Below the pieces are notes generated by a model. It worked only from the letters and a program-made list of their open reading frames with translations. It did not search any database and was not told where the DNA came from. A stretch of DNA of 64,000 nucleotides from Luidia sarsii. Lineage: Eukaryota > Echinodermata > Asteroidea > Paxillosida > Luidiidae. The translations under genes and the position numbers were made by a program. This document shows positions 25,540 to 38,900 of this stretch, in pieces. How positions within the stretch are numbered: position 1 is the stretch's first letter; each line of letters begins with the position of its first letter. Location of the stretch: assembly GCA_949987565.1 (NCBI GenBank), contig OX465112.1, positions 12,648,555 to 12,712,554 of the forward strand, in the 5' to 3' direction.

Positions 25540-26588
25540 AAAGACAATGAATTGCAGCAAATGGTTCAGATGGAGACGTCTTCTTGCCAGGAAGCTACAG
25601 CTCATTAAGACCATGCCTGTTGATGGATAGAAAAAAAGCTGAATAATAATGGTCATACAAGGACTGGACAGACATACAGACAGACAAAAACAAACAAGTA
25701 TACAGATCTAAACAAATAAACACACTATAACACATTGACATGAAAAGTACATTTGTACATGAAAAGTCATGAGAGAGATCTCATATACAGTGTCACCGCA
25801 AACTTCTTACATTATTATGGGCGACAGTAATATGCAAACATATGCTTTCTGAATAAAATGTCAAAAAAGTGAATATCAATTATTAGGAGGGCCTGACATT
25901 GTGCCTTTGAGAAAGGTCCTGCTGATTGTTGATATAATGGGCGAGTTAACTGCAGTATATACTAGTCTAGCCTGTGCTGTTTACAAGGTGCGCAGTAATG
26001 TATTTGTTCCAGCTGGATAGCTATAATTGAAATTGTACTCTGGAATTCTCGCCGAAGGCAGAAAAGGCGGGTCATAGTGATCCAATTTCGATATACGAGC
26101 CGCATGGCTCAAGTAATTAACTCCAAATAGAATAATGGGACCAATATCGACGGCAGGTTTTGACCTGACACGCGTCTCGATTGCGCGCCAGTCAATTTAT
26201 TTATTTTTTGGCTTTGTTGCCACGCAACCTTCACCGAGGAAAGCTCCTGTGACGCAGTTCCTCGTTAATCATTTGGTACGCGCGCGTCGTGCCACGCAAA
26301 CTCGCTGGTCCGCTGACCGGCCGCAAAGCCGACGCCTCATTTTTGTTTGGCGACCGCTGGCGTCAGAAATGTCCGCTCGTCGTGCAGGGCCTTGTCATCT
26401 CATCCTTTCCACTCAGAAAAATCAGAGTGCAGTGTGGGGTTTTCATCGGCCCTGTTAAGTCGTCCGTAGATTATTTCTTCCCTTCTGTAAGGAGAAAGTG
26501 ACCCTTTTTTCGGGGACTTGTTCCCGTTTCTTGTGATTCTGCGTGCCGGCCGCGTGGTGGTAGAAATCCCGGGCGTGTTTCGACCATC
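25540..26588. promoter_or_regulatory. Upstream region of the fibrinogen-domain gene
   Basis: About 1 kb before the ATG; the last 500 bp are GC- and CpG-richer (about 26220-26588), as expected of a promoter or 5' UTR. No TATA box is evident. Holds decayed fragments of the foldback (25740-25815) and hairpin (25885-25935) families. Confidence 0.3.
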
Positions 26589-26957
26589 ATGCGCGACCGG
26601 GGTGTTGTCTGGACGATGGCGGTCTTTGCCTCGCTGGCTCTGGCCGCCTCTCTTCCCCCGGCGTCCGGCCTCTCCCAACCGGCGAGGCGGTCGGCCCTGC
26701 TCAGCGACGCGGTCGGGGACCGGGCGCTGGCCGGCCACGTGGTGGGTCGCCACTCGCACCGCTCGTTCCTCTCCTGCGCCGCGGCCTGCCTCGCGGACGG
26801 CCGCTGCTCGTCCGTCAACTACGAGGTGGGAGGGGGCGGCGCCTGCGAGGTGAACGGGGCCAACAGGCGCTCTCAGCCGGGTGACATGGAGGCGAGGGTC
26901 GGCTGGGTACACTACGGGCAGGTCCTCAGAGATTCCACCGAGGACCCGTGCACCCAG
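26589..26957 (+). CDS. Fibrinogen-domain gene exon 1: signal peptide and PAN/apple-like module
   Basis: Encodes 123 residues from the ATG, with donor cag|gtgaat (phase 0). The module pattern [12 protein letters not shown]...CEVNG resembles PAN/apple folds (C-x3-C-x5-C). GC-rich compared with the surrounding introns. It could instead be a divergent unnamed cysteine module. Confidence 0.88.
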
Positions 26958-29900
26958 GTGAATATAGCCTTACTGATCAAAATGCCACATCTCAAAGAGG
27001 GCCTGACGTTTCGTTCCTAGCAGGACCTTTCTCAAAGGCATTGTGTTTTACAGTCCAATCATAATATCTTTCGAGGTCGAAATGATTAGGATCAGAACTT
27101 CACGTCCGCTACCCCTTTTCAGCTGATGAATAGATATAAATATCGTAATGATTTTGATGATGACTTTATATTGTTTCTCCGTGTCAAATTCGAGGTGACA
27201 ACCGACGGCCAAGCGACCATCTTGCCTTCTGCAACCACCCAACAAGCAACCACCCAACAAGCAACCACCCAAGCAACCACCCAACAAGCAACCACCCAGA
27301 CAACCACCCAACAAGCAACCACCCAGACAACCACCCAACAAGCAACCACCCAAGCAACCACCCATACAACCACCCAACAAGTAACCACCCAACAAGCAAC
27401 CACCCAGGCAACCACCCAACAAGCAACCACCCAGGCAACTACGACTACCGTTGTGACCACAACAGGTGAGATACATCCATAGCTAGAGCTCCTATAAGCC
27501 TGTTTGTAACAGAACAAAGGGCTTTTCCGCAAAAACGTCATAACATTTGTAGGTGATTCAAAATATTATTTGCTATTTTGTAAGATGCCTCCTGACGACG
27601 TACTTTACTGACGTCATGATGATGTCATATCGTTTACGCCCAAATAATAATTCTCAGTTCTGTTTAAATATATGTAGTTATGAAAAGAGAAATAATGGAA
27701 CAGAGCTGTTGACTGTTTGTCAAATATCCTCAAATGATGTGAAATGCTGAACATTTAAATAGGCCTACATCATTAAATTCACGAGCTTACGTCATCGTCA
27801 CATGATGGCAAAATAATTTTGGAGACGACTTTTCCAAACGTACATATAGATACATGCCAAATGTTGATACCGTAGAACCCAAGAATGTGTCATGATTGTA
27901 CTTGTGCTTGGTGGTCTGCACCTTTAAAGTGCTGTCACGTGACCATCCAAGCAAAACCGCACAAAGAAAAAGAAAAAGAAAACCACATAATTTTATTTAA
28001 TACTGGGTGTAGAACGTCTCCGCATTATTTGGACCATTTTAAAGAATGGAAACAAATAGTTTGCATCTCTGTGATTCGGTATTAGCCTTGCCGTCCATGG
28101 CTACCCCAAAAACACCAAGGGACTTGTTAATTCAAAAGTTAATGTTAAATAAGAAGCGACCTTCAATCGTTTTTAGCTTTATAGTTCAATATTGGTCAAT
28201 GAGTAAATACCCACCAAGTTTCAAGGTACTTGGCCAATTGCTCATGTGTTTTGTATTCTCGCCTTTTGATGACGTCATGTTTACGTCATTTTTTTTCCGA
28301 AATGGGAGGTAGCCAACCATGTGCTAATAGTTTCAAAAAAGAAAATCGGAAAAAACACGTTTTTTTGCCCAATATGTTCGAACGAATGTCAAATCTTTAA
28401 AAGTTCATTGCCTCGTTCACGAGATGACGTCTAGGCAATAAGGTGACATTTTTGGGATACAACTTTTCCCACCTTAGTTTTGACCTTGTAGGACTATGAC
28501 TCAAAGGTTGCGCCATAATTGCGCTTGGCAGTTTGCACCTTTAAAGGGCTGTCTCTTGACTATCCTATGAAAAACTCAAGAAAAAACCCATCCATGCACA
28601 ACAGGACAATAGGGACATTGTCTTGCCCAAGTTTGGCTCAAACATCTTCTGTCGTTTGGTAGATAACCCGCGCAGAATGCCAATAGTGCATGCTTTGTCT
28701 ATGTCATTATTTGGCAGAAGAGGAAGAAGAAGACGAAGAAGTAGGAAAAAAATAAATAAATAAGGCTTTTCCGCTACGCTTCGCGGTGTATTTATTATTT
28801 ATTTTTTTTCTTCTTTAGACTGGGTGTCCCATTCAGTGCTTGCAAAGCACTGATCTCCCATGGGTGCCAGTAACATAAGTTATACAGCTTAATAAAAACA
28901 CTTAACGATTTTACATTTTAAAGAATTACATTGCATACAATAGCTAATATTGGTTAACAAAGCTTTGGACTGATGTGGGAAAAATGATTTTTTAAACCAG
29001 CTGGAATGTTATTCCAGGCTTGAGCACCACGATATTTAAAGGTATTTCTACCAGCTTTGGTTCTAGGAAGTGTAAAAGTCAATAACCACGAATCAAGGCG
29101 AGCTCCCATTGCACGTTCTAATACAAGTAGTCCCCAATACTTCAGCATCGATGCGAGCTCTGTGCTTGGTGCTTTTTTCCCCCCAAACAATTAGTGTCGA
29201 ATATGTCCAAGCCAAATGCGAGCGAATAGTGAGACGTCATTGGCGCATTCCCCGGCGTTTGGTATCTTGTTGACCTTCCCTTTTTCATTCGCTTGATTTA
29301 ATCCATTACGTGCGTTAGTAATTACTGTCTCTTATAAGCCGTTCCTTATGTCACCTTCTCTTACCCTTATGTGAGCTCGTCATTTCATTTGGTCGTTATG
29401 TCTCGCTGTTATGATGACGAGAATACAAAATACATCAAATTGGATTATCGGTCAAAAATCTTTTACAAAATTTAGGTCGGAGCCAGTGGTGGCGTTGTAA
29501 GAACAGCATCCAAATGATGGTATTTGATGGCTACAAACAAAAGAAGATCATTGTGTTTCCCCCTGTGTTTCCCCCCTCTTTTTCCCCCTTGCTGAAATAC
29601 AGCGAAGCGTACAAAACTAAAATTCATGCAGCGTTCATAATTTGGCCTATATACTTTTGTGCTAGTTGCACTGATCGATACAGCTGTATATATAATTATG
29701 TTGGTTCGGCTCGGGTCCACAATTATAATCCCAACCCTTCCTAAATCGGCTGTCACATATATAATTACCAATAGTTCGTGCAGTCGATTTTATTTCTCGG
29801 TCTTATTTCGCACGCGCTAATAGTCTGCAATACTTCAGCGTCGTTGCAGACCTTGGGCTTGATGCTTTTTTGCAAACAAGTGTCGAAAATGTCCAAGCCA

Positions 29901-32900
29901 AATATGAGACGTCACTGGCGCCTTTCCCCGGCATTCGATATTTGTGTGACCTTCGTGCTTTAATTTCGATTGTTTGTCTTGGCTCTCCGTTACGTGCGTT
30001 CGACGGGCAATTACTGTATCTTAAGCCGTTCGTTAATGGCTTCTCATGGGGAGCGCGAAGTATCTTGTGAAATAGCTTCTTCCATAACGCATAGCGTAGT
30101 CTGCCATGCCTTGCGCTGAAAGGCATTGCATTTTATTTTTGAGGTGGAGGATTTGCGGTGTCACCATGTAAACACATGTCTTATGAGAGTACACTCTGCC
30201 CGAAACGTTGACTTACCGGCTCTTTTCACAGCCACAGTTCATTTCAAAAGAGACGTGTTACTGTTACATGATGTTATCGCAAACCTTCCTCTTTGGAAGA
30301 GTTACCGGCTCTTTTCACAGCCACAGTTCATTTCAAAAAAAGATGTCTTACATACACTATGAATATCAAAACCGTGAAAATGGGGTGAAAATGTCATTTA
30401 GCAGTGAAAAGAAATTTCACCTTGTTTTCATCCCTATTTCACGGCACACAGTTTGCCAAGTCATTTTCACAGTGTTTTCACCAGTGGTCTCCAAGGCCAC
30501 ATTTCTGGTTGAAATGGCTAGAGGCAATTTAGAAGTATCTGGGAGTTACAGTTACAAGGACACCATACAGTACCTCTATGAGGGCTGGTGGTCCCTAATG
30601 GTAATTTAATTAGCCATCCCTCAAGGCTGGAAGCTCTTGCCACCCTAGATATTCACGGTTTATTCACAGTCTTTTTAGTGACCTGAAGATATCCTTATCA
30701 GGTCAGAGAGGCAATTATTTTCATGGTGAATTAACTGTAAAATGCACAGTGAAATCACAGTGACTTTTAGTTTCACGGCGAAATGACATTTTCACCCCCT
30801 TTTCACGGTTTAGATGTTCATAGTGATAGCGTCATTGCAAACTTTCCACAATTTTTGGAAAATAATTGGTTGCTTCACAACCTGGGGCATGATCCCCGGA
30901 GATACGCGGCGAGTAATGGTTGAATGCTTCTGACTGTTTTGTGCCCCCACCGTACCCAGGTGTGACAGTCTAAAATGGGTGGCATGATCAAATCGGTGGG
31001 CTGCCACATAATGGGCAATCAGGTTAGCGTAAAGGGCGCCCGCACGCGCTCAGTTCACCCACCCATCTTAGCACGCCGCCTATTTCGCCTATTTCAGCAG
31101 GTGGTCGCTACGTGCTCAGATGGGTGGTGACGTCACCCACCCATTTTAGCACGGCCACCCACTTAAGATCGTGACACCGGCACAGACTACGATAGTTGAC
31201 TATAGGAAGGCGCCTTTCAGGCCTTAGGCTGCAGCAAACGAGAGCTATATGCTGAGCAAAAATTATCTCGAGGTCGTTAGCTTAACACGTAGCTCACCGT
31301 GTGCGCTGAACTTTTAGTGACATTTCTGCCTGAAGAGGCCGTGTTTGATTTTTTCGCCTCTCGTGGATGAAAACTCATCGTGTGCGGCGATTTGAGCTGC
31401 GTGCTGAGCAAAAAAAATCAATTTTTGGAAGCCATTACGTGAGCAGAGCTTTCATTGGCCAGTTGTGAATTTTTTTTGAGATCAACCAAAATTCCGGGTT
31501 CGAATCCAGAACTAGCGCCTATTATCCCATACACTATTTCAAAGGTTCTACTAGGGATAGGGGTACTTCATGTCCTGTGTTGTAAAATTTTGTTATACAA
31601 AATATGTCATACGTTTCGATCCCATAGGACATTTCTCAAGGGCTTTGAGAAGGGTCCTGTGAGGATTAAAAGTTCAGGTCCTCTGCTTGTTTTGAGATTG
31701 GATTTCGATCATTTTTATACCAGTTTTATTTTAAATGGCAAAATAAATCTTTGACTGGACGGAGACATGAGCCCGAGACCTCTGGTTCTGCGTATACCAG
31801 CGCTCTTACCATCTGAGCTATCCAGCCCAATAGATGGTGGCCTCTCAAAACAGTCAACTAGTCTTTGGCGGGGGGGGGGGGGGTGCCAGTCAGAAGCAAG
31901 TCAATCATTAACTGCCGTATACCTCCCAGGTTCACACCCCCGCTTTCATTCAGACGCAAGCAACAAATATTGCTGTAAACCTGGCTGCAGCAGCTTGGGG
32001 ACCACACAAAGTGGATGCAGCCTTTAAAAAAAATTCAAGTCAAAAAAAGAAAGAAAAGAAAGAAAAATGGACTGGGAACATGTTTGAAAAATTTTGAAGA
32101 AAAAAAAAAGGCAAAGAAAGCTTTGACTGGACCGGGCCCTGAACCCGAGACCTCTGGTTTCGCTTACCAGCACTTACATACCATCTGAGCTAACTAGCGC
32201 TTTAGATTAGCCCATGTTTGTGATAATCATGTGAAAGTAATTACTTTTGCTGTATGAATATTGATCTTTTCCGATTGAAGAGTACCCATCGATCGACTGC
32301 TGGGATATCCACAGCAGATCCCCATCCTCAGGCAGCGGTGTCTACACGGTATTTCCGGAGACTCGGGAAGATTCTCTCAGCGTGGCCTGCGATATGACCA
32401 CCGATGGCGGTGGATGGACGGTAAGTCTGTAAACCCCAGTTCTAAGCAATGAGAAATGAGTGGGGATGGTGAGAAGATGAACAGCATTAGACCAGTAATC
32501 AGCATGCTTCAGTGGGGAAATTGGACAGTCAGCTTATCAAATAATGAGCAAATTGAAAACAAATTGGAAATTGCACCAAAAATGAGCAAATCGAACCAAA
32601 AATGGATAATCGGATAATGAGCTAATCGGATAATGAGCAAATCAGATAATGAGCAATTTGGACCAATGAGCAATTGGACTAATAAGCAATTTGGACCAAA
32701 AAGTCAAATTGGACCAATAAGCAAGGCGTTCATTGAACCAAAGATCAATGAGCGATTTGGACCAATGATCAATTCGGACCAATGAGCGATTTGGATCAAT
32801 GGGCAAATCGCATGAGCAAATTGAACCAATGGAAAAAATGTATAATTAGCAAATTGGAACAATGAAAAAAAGGATAATTAGCCAATTGAACAATGGGAAC

Positions 32901-35900
32901 ATTTAGCAAGTTGGCAACTTTTGATGATGGGGAATTTGTGAGAACAGGATAAACCGCACATAATTATATACGAGCCGATGACGCCCAAAGCTAAGGAGGG
33001 GGAACCATCGTGCCCGCTAATCGCCCGCAGGTGTTCCAGAGGCGCCAGGACGCTGCGCAGGACTTCTACCTGGGCTGGGCCGACTACAAGGCGGGCTTCG
33101 GCGACCCGGCGGCCAACGTCTGGCTGGGCAACGATGCCCTGCACCAGCTCACGGCGCAGCGGGTCTACCGGCTCCGCATCGAGCTCCACTCCTTCGACGG
33201 GGCGGAGACCCACGCCGAGTACGGCTCGTTCTCCATCGGGAACGAGGCGACCAACTACGAGCTGTCCCTGGGCACGTTCGGCGGGTCGCCCACGGCAGGT
33301 GAGCGCTGCTTCCCCTCTCTCCCTTCCCCCCGAGCAGACCTCGTACCGTTGACCTCCTATCGTTGACCTCGTACCGTTGACCTCCTATCGTTGACTCAAC
33401 CATTCGAGTCCCAAAATACCGGGTTTGAGTCCAAGTCTGAGTCGCATCACCCGAGTCTGAGTCCAAGTCCCGAGTCATCCAGGTCAAGTCCGAGTCACCC
33501 AGGTCAAGTCCGAGTCACCCAGGTCAAGTCCGAGTCACCCAGGTCAAGTCCCGAGTCATCCAGGTCAAGTCCCGAGTCATCCAGGTCAAGTCCGAGTCAT
33601 CCAGGTCAAGTCCCGAGTCACCCAGGTCAAGTCCGAGTCACCCAGGTCAAGTCCGAGTCACCCAGGTCAAGTCCGAGTCACCCAGGTCAAGTCCGAGTCA
33701 CCCAGGTCAAGTCCGAGTCACCCAGGTCAAGTCCCGAGTCATCCAGGTCAAGTCCGAGTCACCCAGGTAAAGTCCGAGTCACCCAGGTAAAGTCCGAGTC
33801 ACCCAGGTCAAGTCCGAGTCATCCAGGTCAAGTCCGAGTCACCCAGGTCAACTCCGAGTCATCGGCAGAACCCTCCTCAAAGGCATGGCCTCAACAGGCG
33901 GGGGGGTCACATGCCCCCACACTTTCAAAAGCTCTCCGCCGTGAGTTCAGCCTCTGTCACTTCGTTCCCTCGCAAATGGTTCCCCTCACTTTTCAGAACC
34001 AATTGAGGTTCTTTAGTCAAACATGTCCCCCAAGGGCACGACCTTTCCCCACATGCAGGAACATTCTCAAGGGCATGCAGAACCTCTCTCTCGAGCCGTT
34101 CCGAAAAGACTCGCCGTATAGGTCGGGAAGCAGGGCCCTATGCTCCCACGCCCGAGCCCTGAGCGGTGTTCTCTTTGTCCCCCCCCCCTCCCCCCGTGGG
34201 TGCAGGCGACGCCTTCGCGCTGCACCACGGCCAGCAGTTCTCCACCAACGACCGCGACAACGATGGGGACGGCAGCCGCAGCTGCGCCGAGGTGTCCCGC
34301 GGGGCCTGGTGGTACGACGCCTGCGAGTCGGCCGCCCTGAACGGGCCCTACCAGGACAGCGAACCGCTCGCCACCGGGGGCCAGGGCGTCGTCTGGGGCA
34401 CCTGGCTGGGCGTCTTCTCGGCGCTCCGCTTCGCCGAGATGAAAGTGCGCCCCCTATCGGGTAAGCACCACCAAAGACACCCAACCACACGTCCCCACCG
34501 GTAGGGTAGACCCTAAAGGCGGCAAAGTTGACTGTCGTACGTCAAATGTGTTCATGGCTGCTTAGCATAAATTAACTTTGGGACCCAATGACCTCCCGCA
34601 GTCGGGAGATTAACTCATGAATATTCAGTTGTGACGTACGGCATTCTACTTGGCCGCCTTTGCCTATAAACCTATCAACCTATACCTATACCTGCCTGTA
34701 AACCTTTACATAAGCATTCATCATCTTCGATTCACAATTACCACATAGACTCCGCCTGGATGCTTAATTCAAACTTCTTCTTTCTGATATTCATCGCCCC
34801 CTCCACTCCACTGGCCAAAGATTGCTGGGATTACTACTCGGCTGGTAACACAGAGAGTGGAGTGTACACCATCTGGGTCGCTGGTATCCCGGAAGGACTG
34901 AGCGTGTACTGTGATATGACCGATGTCGGGGGTGGATGGACGGTGAGTCGTGCGCACAGATAATATAGGGCCGTTTACGAAATTAAGGCTTAGGCTCGGG
35001 CTCAGGCTTCGTCTCCGTCTGACAAAATCTGAAAATCCAGGTTGTGGGTTGTTTCCGATTTCGAAGGTTTGTTGGCTTGATAAGTACAGAGTATTCATCA
35101 AGAAACTGGGGCCAAACGCTTGTTTTTAGATGCCTGTGATATTACTCGAGTAAGATGAATATGACCAGAGCCTAAGCCCGAGCCTAAGCCTTCATTTCGT
35201 AAACGGCCTATGTGTGATATTAGGCCTATATATAGATGGACACCACCTGCTGAAATCGCTGGCAGGATATCGTAAAGCCACGGGGAACCCGACTAACGTG
35301 CGCTTATAAACAAGAGGCGTTAAGTGCGCTCAACTCTACCCATGGTTTATATGCCGCTCTATGTTTTGGCTCATTATTTCCAAAATGGCAACCTCAATGA
35401 ACTTATGCTGTGGCGCCCACAATTGTCCGTCTTTAGGTTATCATTTTGTGTGTTGTTGTTGTTATGTGGACGAAGCATAGACCTACCATTAACCTAAAGA
35501 CGGACAATAGCGGGACTGTAATACCATGATAGTTGTCAGCTTAAAAGACATAGGCGGAAGTAAAGAGCGCCGCCATGGACTAACGCACGTGAGTGTTGCC
35601 ACGTACCGTCAAGCAAGGGCACATTTTGAACGCGTCACGTCACACGAGTGCAAACGCGTGGCGATGCTTTCTACGGCCCATGGTTTGACGCAAGTCGGGT
35701 CCCCATTAGGTGTCACTAAGCGCCACGTGAAAGCTTAGCTATGATTTGTTCCACTTTCACACATCCTTGGCGCCATGGAAGGTCATCCAGCGACGCGTTG
35801 ACGGGACGGTGGATTTCTACAATGACTGGGCGACCTACAAAGCCGGCTTCGGGAACCTGGAGGGGAATTTCTGGCTGGGAAACGACAATATTCACAGTCT

Positions 35901-38900
35901 GACCAGCCAGGACTCGTACCAGCTCACCGTCAAACTCCAGACCTGGGACCCAATCACCAAGTATGCCAAGTAAGTACTGCACTGACGGCGAACAAACCAC
36001 TAAGAAGAGAATTCAAGCTACTGGAGATAGCGAGTCGCCGGGCGGTGTGCGGTGACGCTATAATGTGAGGAAATCTCTCCGGGAATGTGCGTGGATCTGG
36101 AGAGAACATAATGATCTCAACTGTTCTCTTCAGAACCACGCATGCTCACAAAAGAGCTATTTCCAGGCACAGGTGTCACCGCAAGCCACCCTTAGAAACC
36201 AAACCACACAACCTCCCAAAACAAATCTGTTAAAAAAAATGTTCAAACAAATCAGTGAAATTGGAACTTGGGAACAAATGGGAACAAATTGAAAAGTGGC
36301 GAAGAAAACTTTGACTGGACCGGGATTTGAACCTGAGACCTGTTTTTGCATAAAAAGCGATCTTCCAATCTGAGCTATCCAGCCATTGGATGGTTGGCCT
36401 CCCAAATTGTCAACTAGTATTTGCCATAGTCCTTATAGGCCTATATACAGAGAGTAGCGACAACTTCAGAATTGGACGCCATTTTGTTTCCATTCTTCAG
36501 TACCACGTGGGGTTTGCGGCATGCCCGCACTGAGTTGTCACAGACAGGAGATCTGCTTTAGGCCCTAGTGAAATAATTGTTCGAGTCAAACATGATCTGC
36601 AACCTTTAAGCTGTTTGCGAACCCCACGACGTACCGAATAATGGGAATCTAAGGGCTGGATAGGCGAGTTGGTAAGAGCACTCTTCGGAGTCCACATGCT
36701 CCCTAGTCCTCCAATACTTTGGTCAGGTAGTAGGCCTACCCGTGCCGCACAGCGAGCGCGCTTGGTCCACACTGTCCGACATTTGTTTAGGCAGCTAGTG
36801 GTGCCATGTTGACGTTGGAGAGCGTGAAGACACCGAGGAACTGCACATACGCAAAACCAGAGCTCTTGGGTTGAAGTCACGGTCCAGTCAAAGTTTTTTT
36901 AATTGGCAATTTTTCAAAATCGTTTAAAAGTTCCCAGTACATTTTGTTTTCACGTTTTGATTTTACTTTTTCTCTTCTCTCCCCCTGTGTAGTTACGGAG
37001 TGTTTTCAGTGGCAGGCGAGGCTGATTCATACCGGCTGTCTGTCGGTCAGTTTTTTGGGAGTTTGGGCGTGGGTGAGTTTTCGGGTCGCACCCCTCCAAC
37101 CCTCCACGTTCGTATAGCCAAAAAGTGCGACATTCAAAGCCCCGCATCTTCCGGCGTCCGCAAACCTCGAAGCAATGAGCCGCGTGCTTGTTTTGAGCAT
37201 CGTACACGAGAGCTATATCTGCCGAGCAAAAATTCTCTCGAGGTCATTAGCTCGGCACGTAGCTCATCGTGTGCGCAGAACTTTTGGTGAGATTTCTGCC
37301 TCAAGAGGCCGTGAGACTAAAAATCTATCCTGTTTGATTTTTGTTCGCCTCTCGTGGATGAAAACTCATCGTGTGCGGCGACTTGAGCTACGTTCTGAGC
37401 AAAAAATAACAACTGGCCAATATAAAAGCGCACGCTCTGTTCACGTGATGGCTTCCAAAAATATATGTTTTGCTCAGCACGTAGCTCAAGTCACCGCACA
37501 CTATGAGTTTTCATCCACGAGAGGCGAACACAAATCAAACAGGTGATATACAAAAATGTTGCAAACTGCTTACTGACTAAAATTACCAAAATGTAAATCT
37601 TGAAATTTAGTGGGCCTGACGTTTCGATCCTAGCAGGACCTTTGAGAAGGTCCTGCTAGGATCGAAACGTCAGGCCCACTCAATTTTAAGACAAATCAAA
37701 CAGGATAGATATTGGTCTCACGGCCTCTTGAGGCAGAAATCTCACCAAAGGTTCAGCGCATACGAGAGCTACGTGCTGAGCTAACGACCTCGAGAGAATT
37801 TTTGCTCTGCAGATAGCTCTCGTGTGCGGCGGCCTTAAAGTGACAGCCTGCTGTGGAATTCGCCCCCCCCCCCCCGCATCCTCTTTCCCACCCACATACA
37901 ACCTGTCCAGATTTAAGCATGACATTGATAATTGTCTTGCTATTCGGCTATGATCCTCTCTTTGTTTGTTTCCCTTTCCCCTCTTCTAAGCCACCGCCTT
38001 GAGCGGCCTGCGTAATTGGGCCTTTTGGTTGGTGATTTTCCATAAAAAAAACCCTTGCATTATACAATGTAGGTCTCTCAGTGGATTGGCCTCCACAAAT
38101 TCCTATTCAAATGTGCATATAGGCACACTTTTACCTTAAGGTAGCGGCCATTTCGACCTGTTTAGCGTGCTGCCCCCCCCCCCGAGATAGATATTGGGGC
38201 TGCGTTGTGGTGGTGTATACGAAGAAAGAATTCGTCTGTTTTTACACACTGCTATCTTCCCGCGCAAACCCAGTCGGGTTCTAGCTACACCGGGTGAGCA
38301 AGTGCACAAAATGTTCAAACCAACGAGCCAATCTAAAAAAATAAATAAAAAAAATACCAGCTCTCGGTTAAAGGGGAATGAAAGTTTAATGAAACCCAGA
38401 GAAAAATGTTGGCTTATCTGATTGGGTGTTATAAACAACCTACAATTACCTATGTGCTACTCACCTACGAGTTTCATAAAGAGGGAAAAATCGTGGAATT
38501 CAGTGGTCGAATTTGCGTTCCCGCAACCCGCCATCTTTTCGAAGGGCCCACCGAATCAGAAAAGCCAACAATTTTCTCTGGGTTTCATTCCCCTGTAAGG
38601 CCGTCAAGACGCACCCCCACAGCTGTTATACGGCTGATGACCGTGAGCCCTTTGTCACTCCTTTCCCTTTCCCCCGTTGCTGCAGGTGACTCCCTCGGCG
38701 AGCACACCGGCGAAGCCTGGTCGACCCGGGACCGCGACAACGACGCGACCGGGGAGCGGCACTGCGCGCAGGTCTTCAGCGGGGCCTGGTGGTACATGGA
38801 CTGCCAGTTCACCAACCTGAACGGGCCCTACGTCGACAGTCCAGGCACACCGGCGTCCCCGGGGCTGGGCATCACTTGGGGCACGTGGACGTTCCAGTCC

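Noticed and set aside
24370..25656. Gly/Trp/Val-rich (+) and Pro/Thr/His-rich (-) frames up to 363 residues
   Set aside because: Both strands are open because the satellite unit lacks stops; no independent support for coding.
26400..26912. 170-residue minus-strand frame
   Set aside because: Antisense of the GC-rich signal peptide and PAN exon; no recognisable domain.
33391..34464. 357-residue frame running from the minisatellite into fibrinogen exon 5
   Set aside because: It enters the exon in a different frame from the conserved fibrinogen sequence; the true exon starts at 34206.
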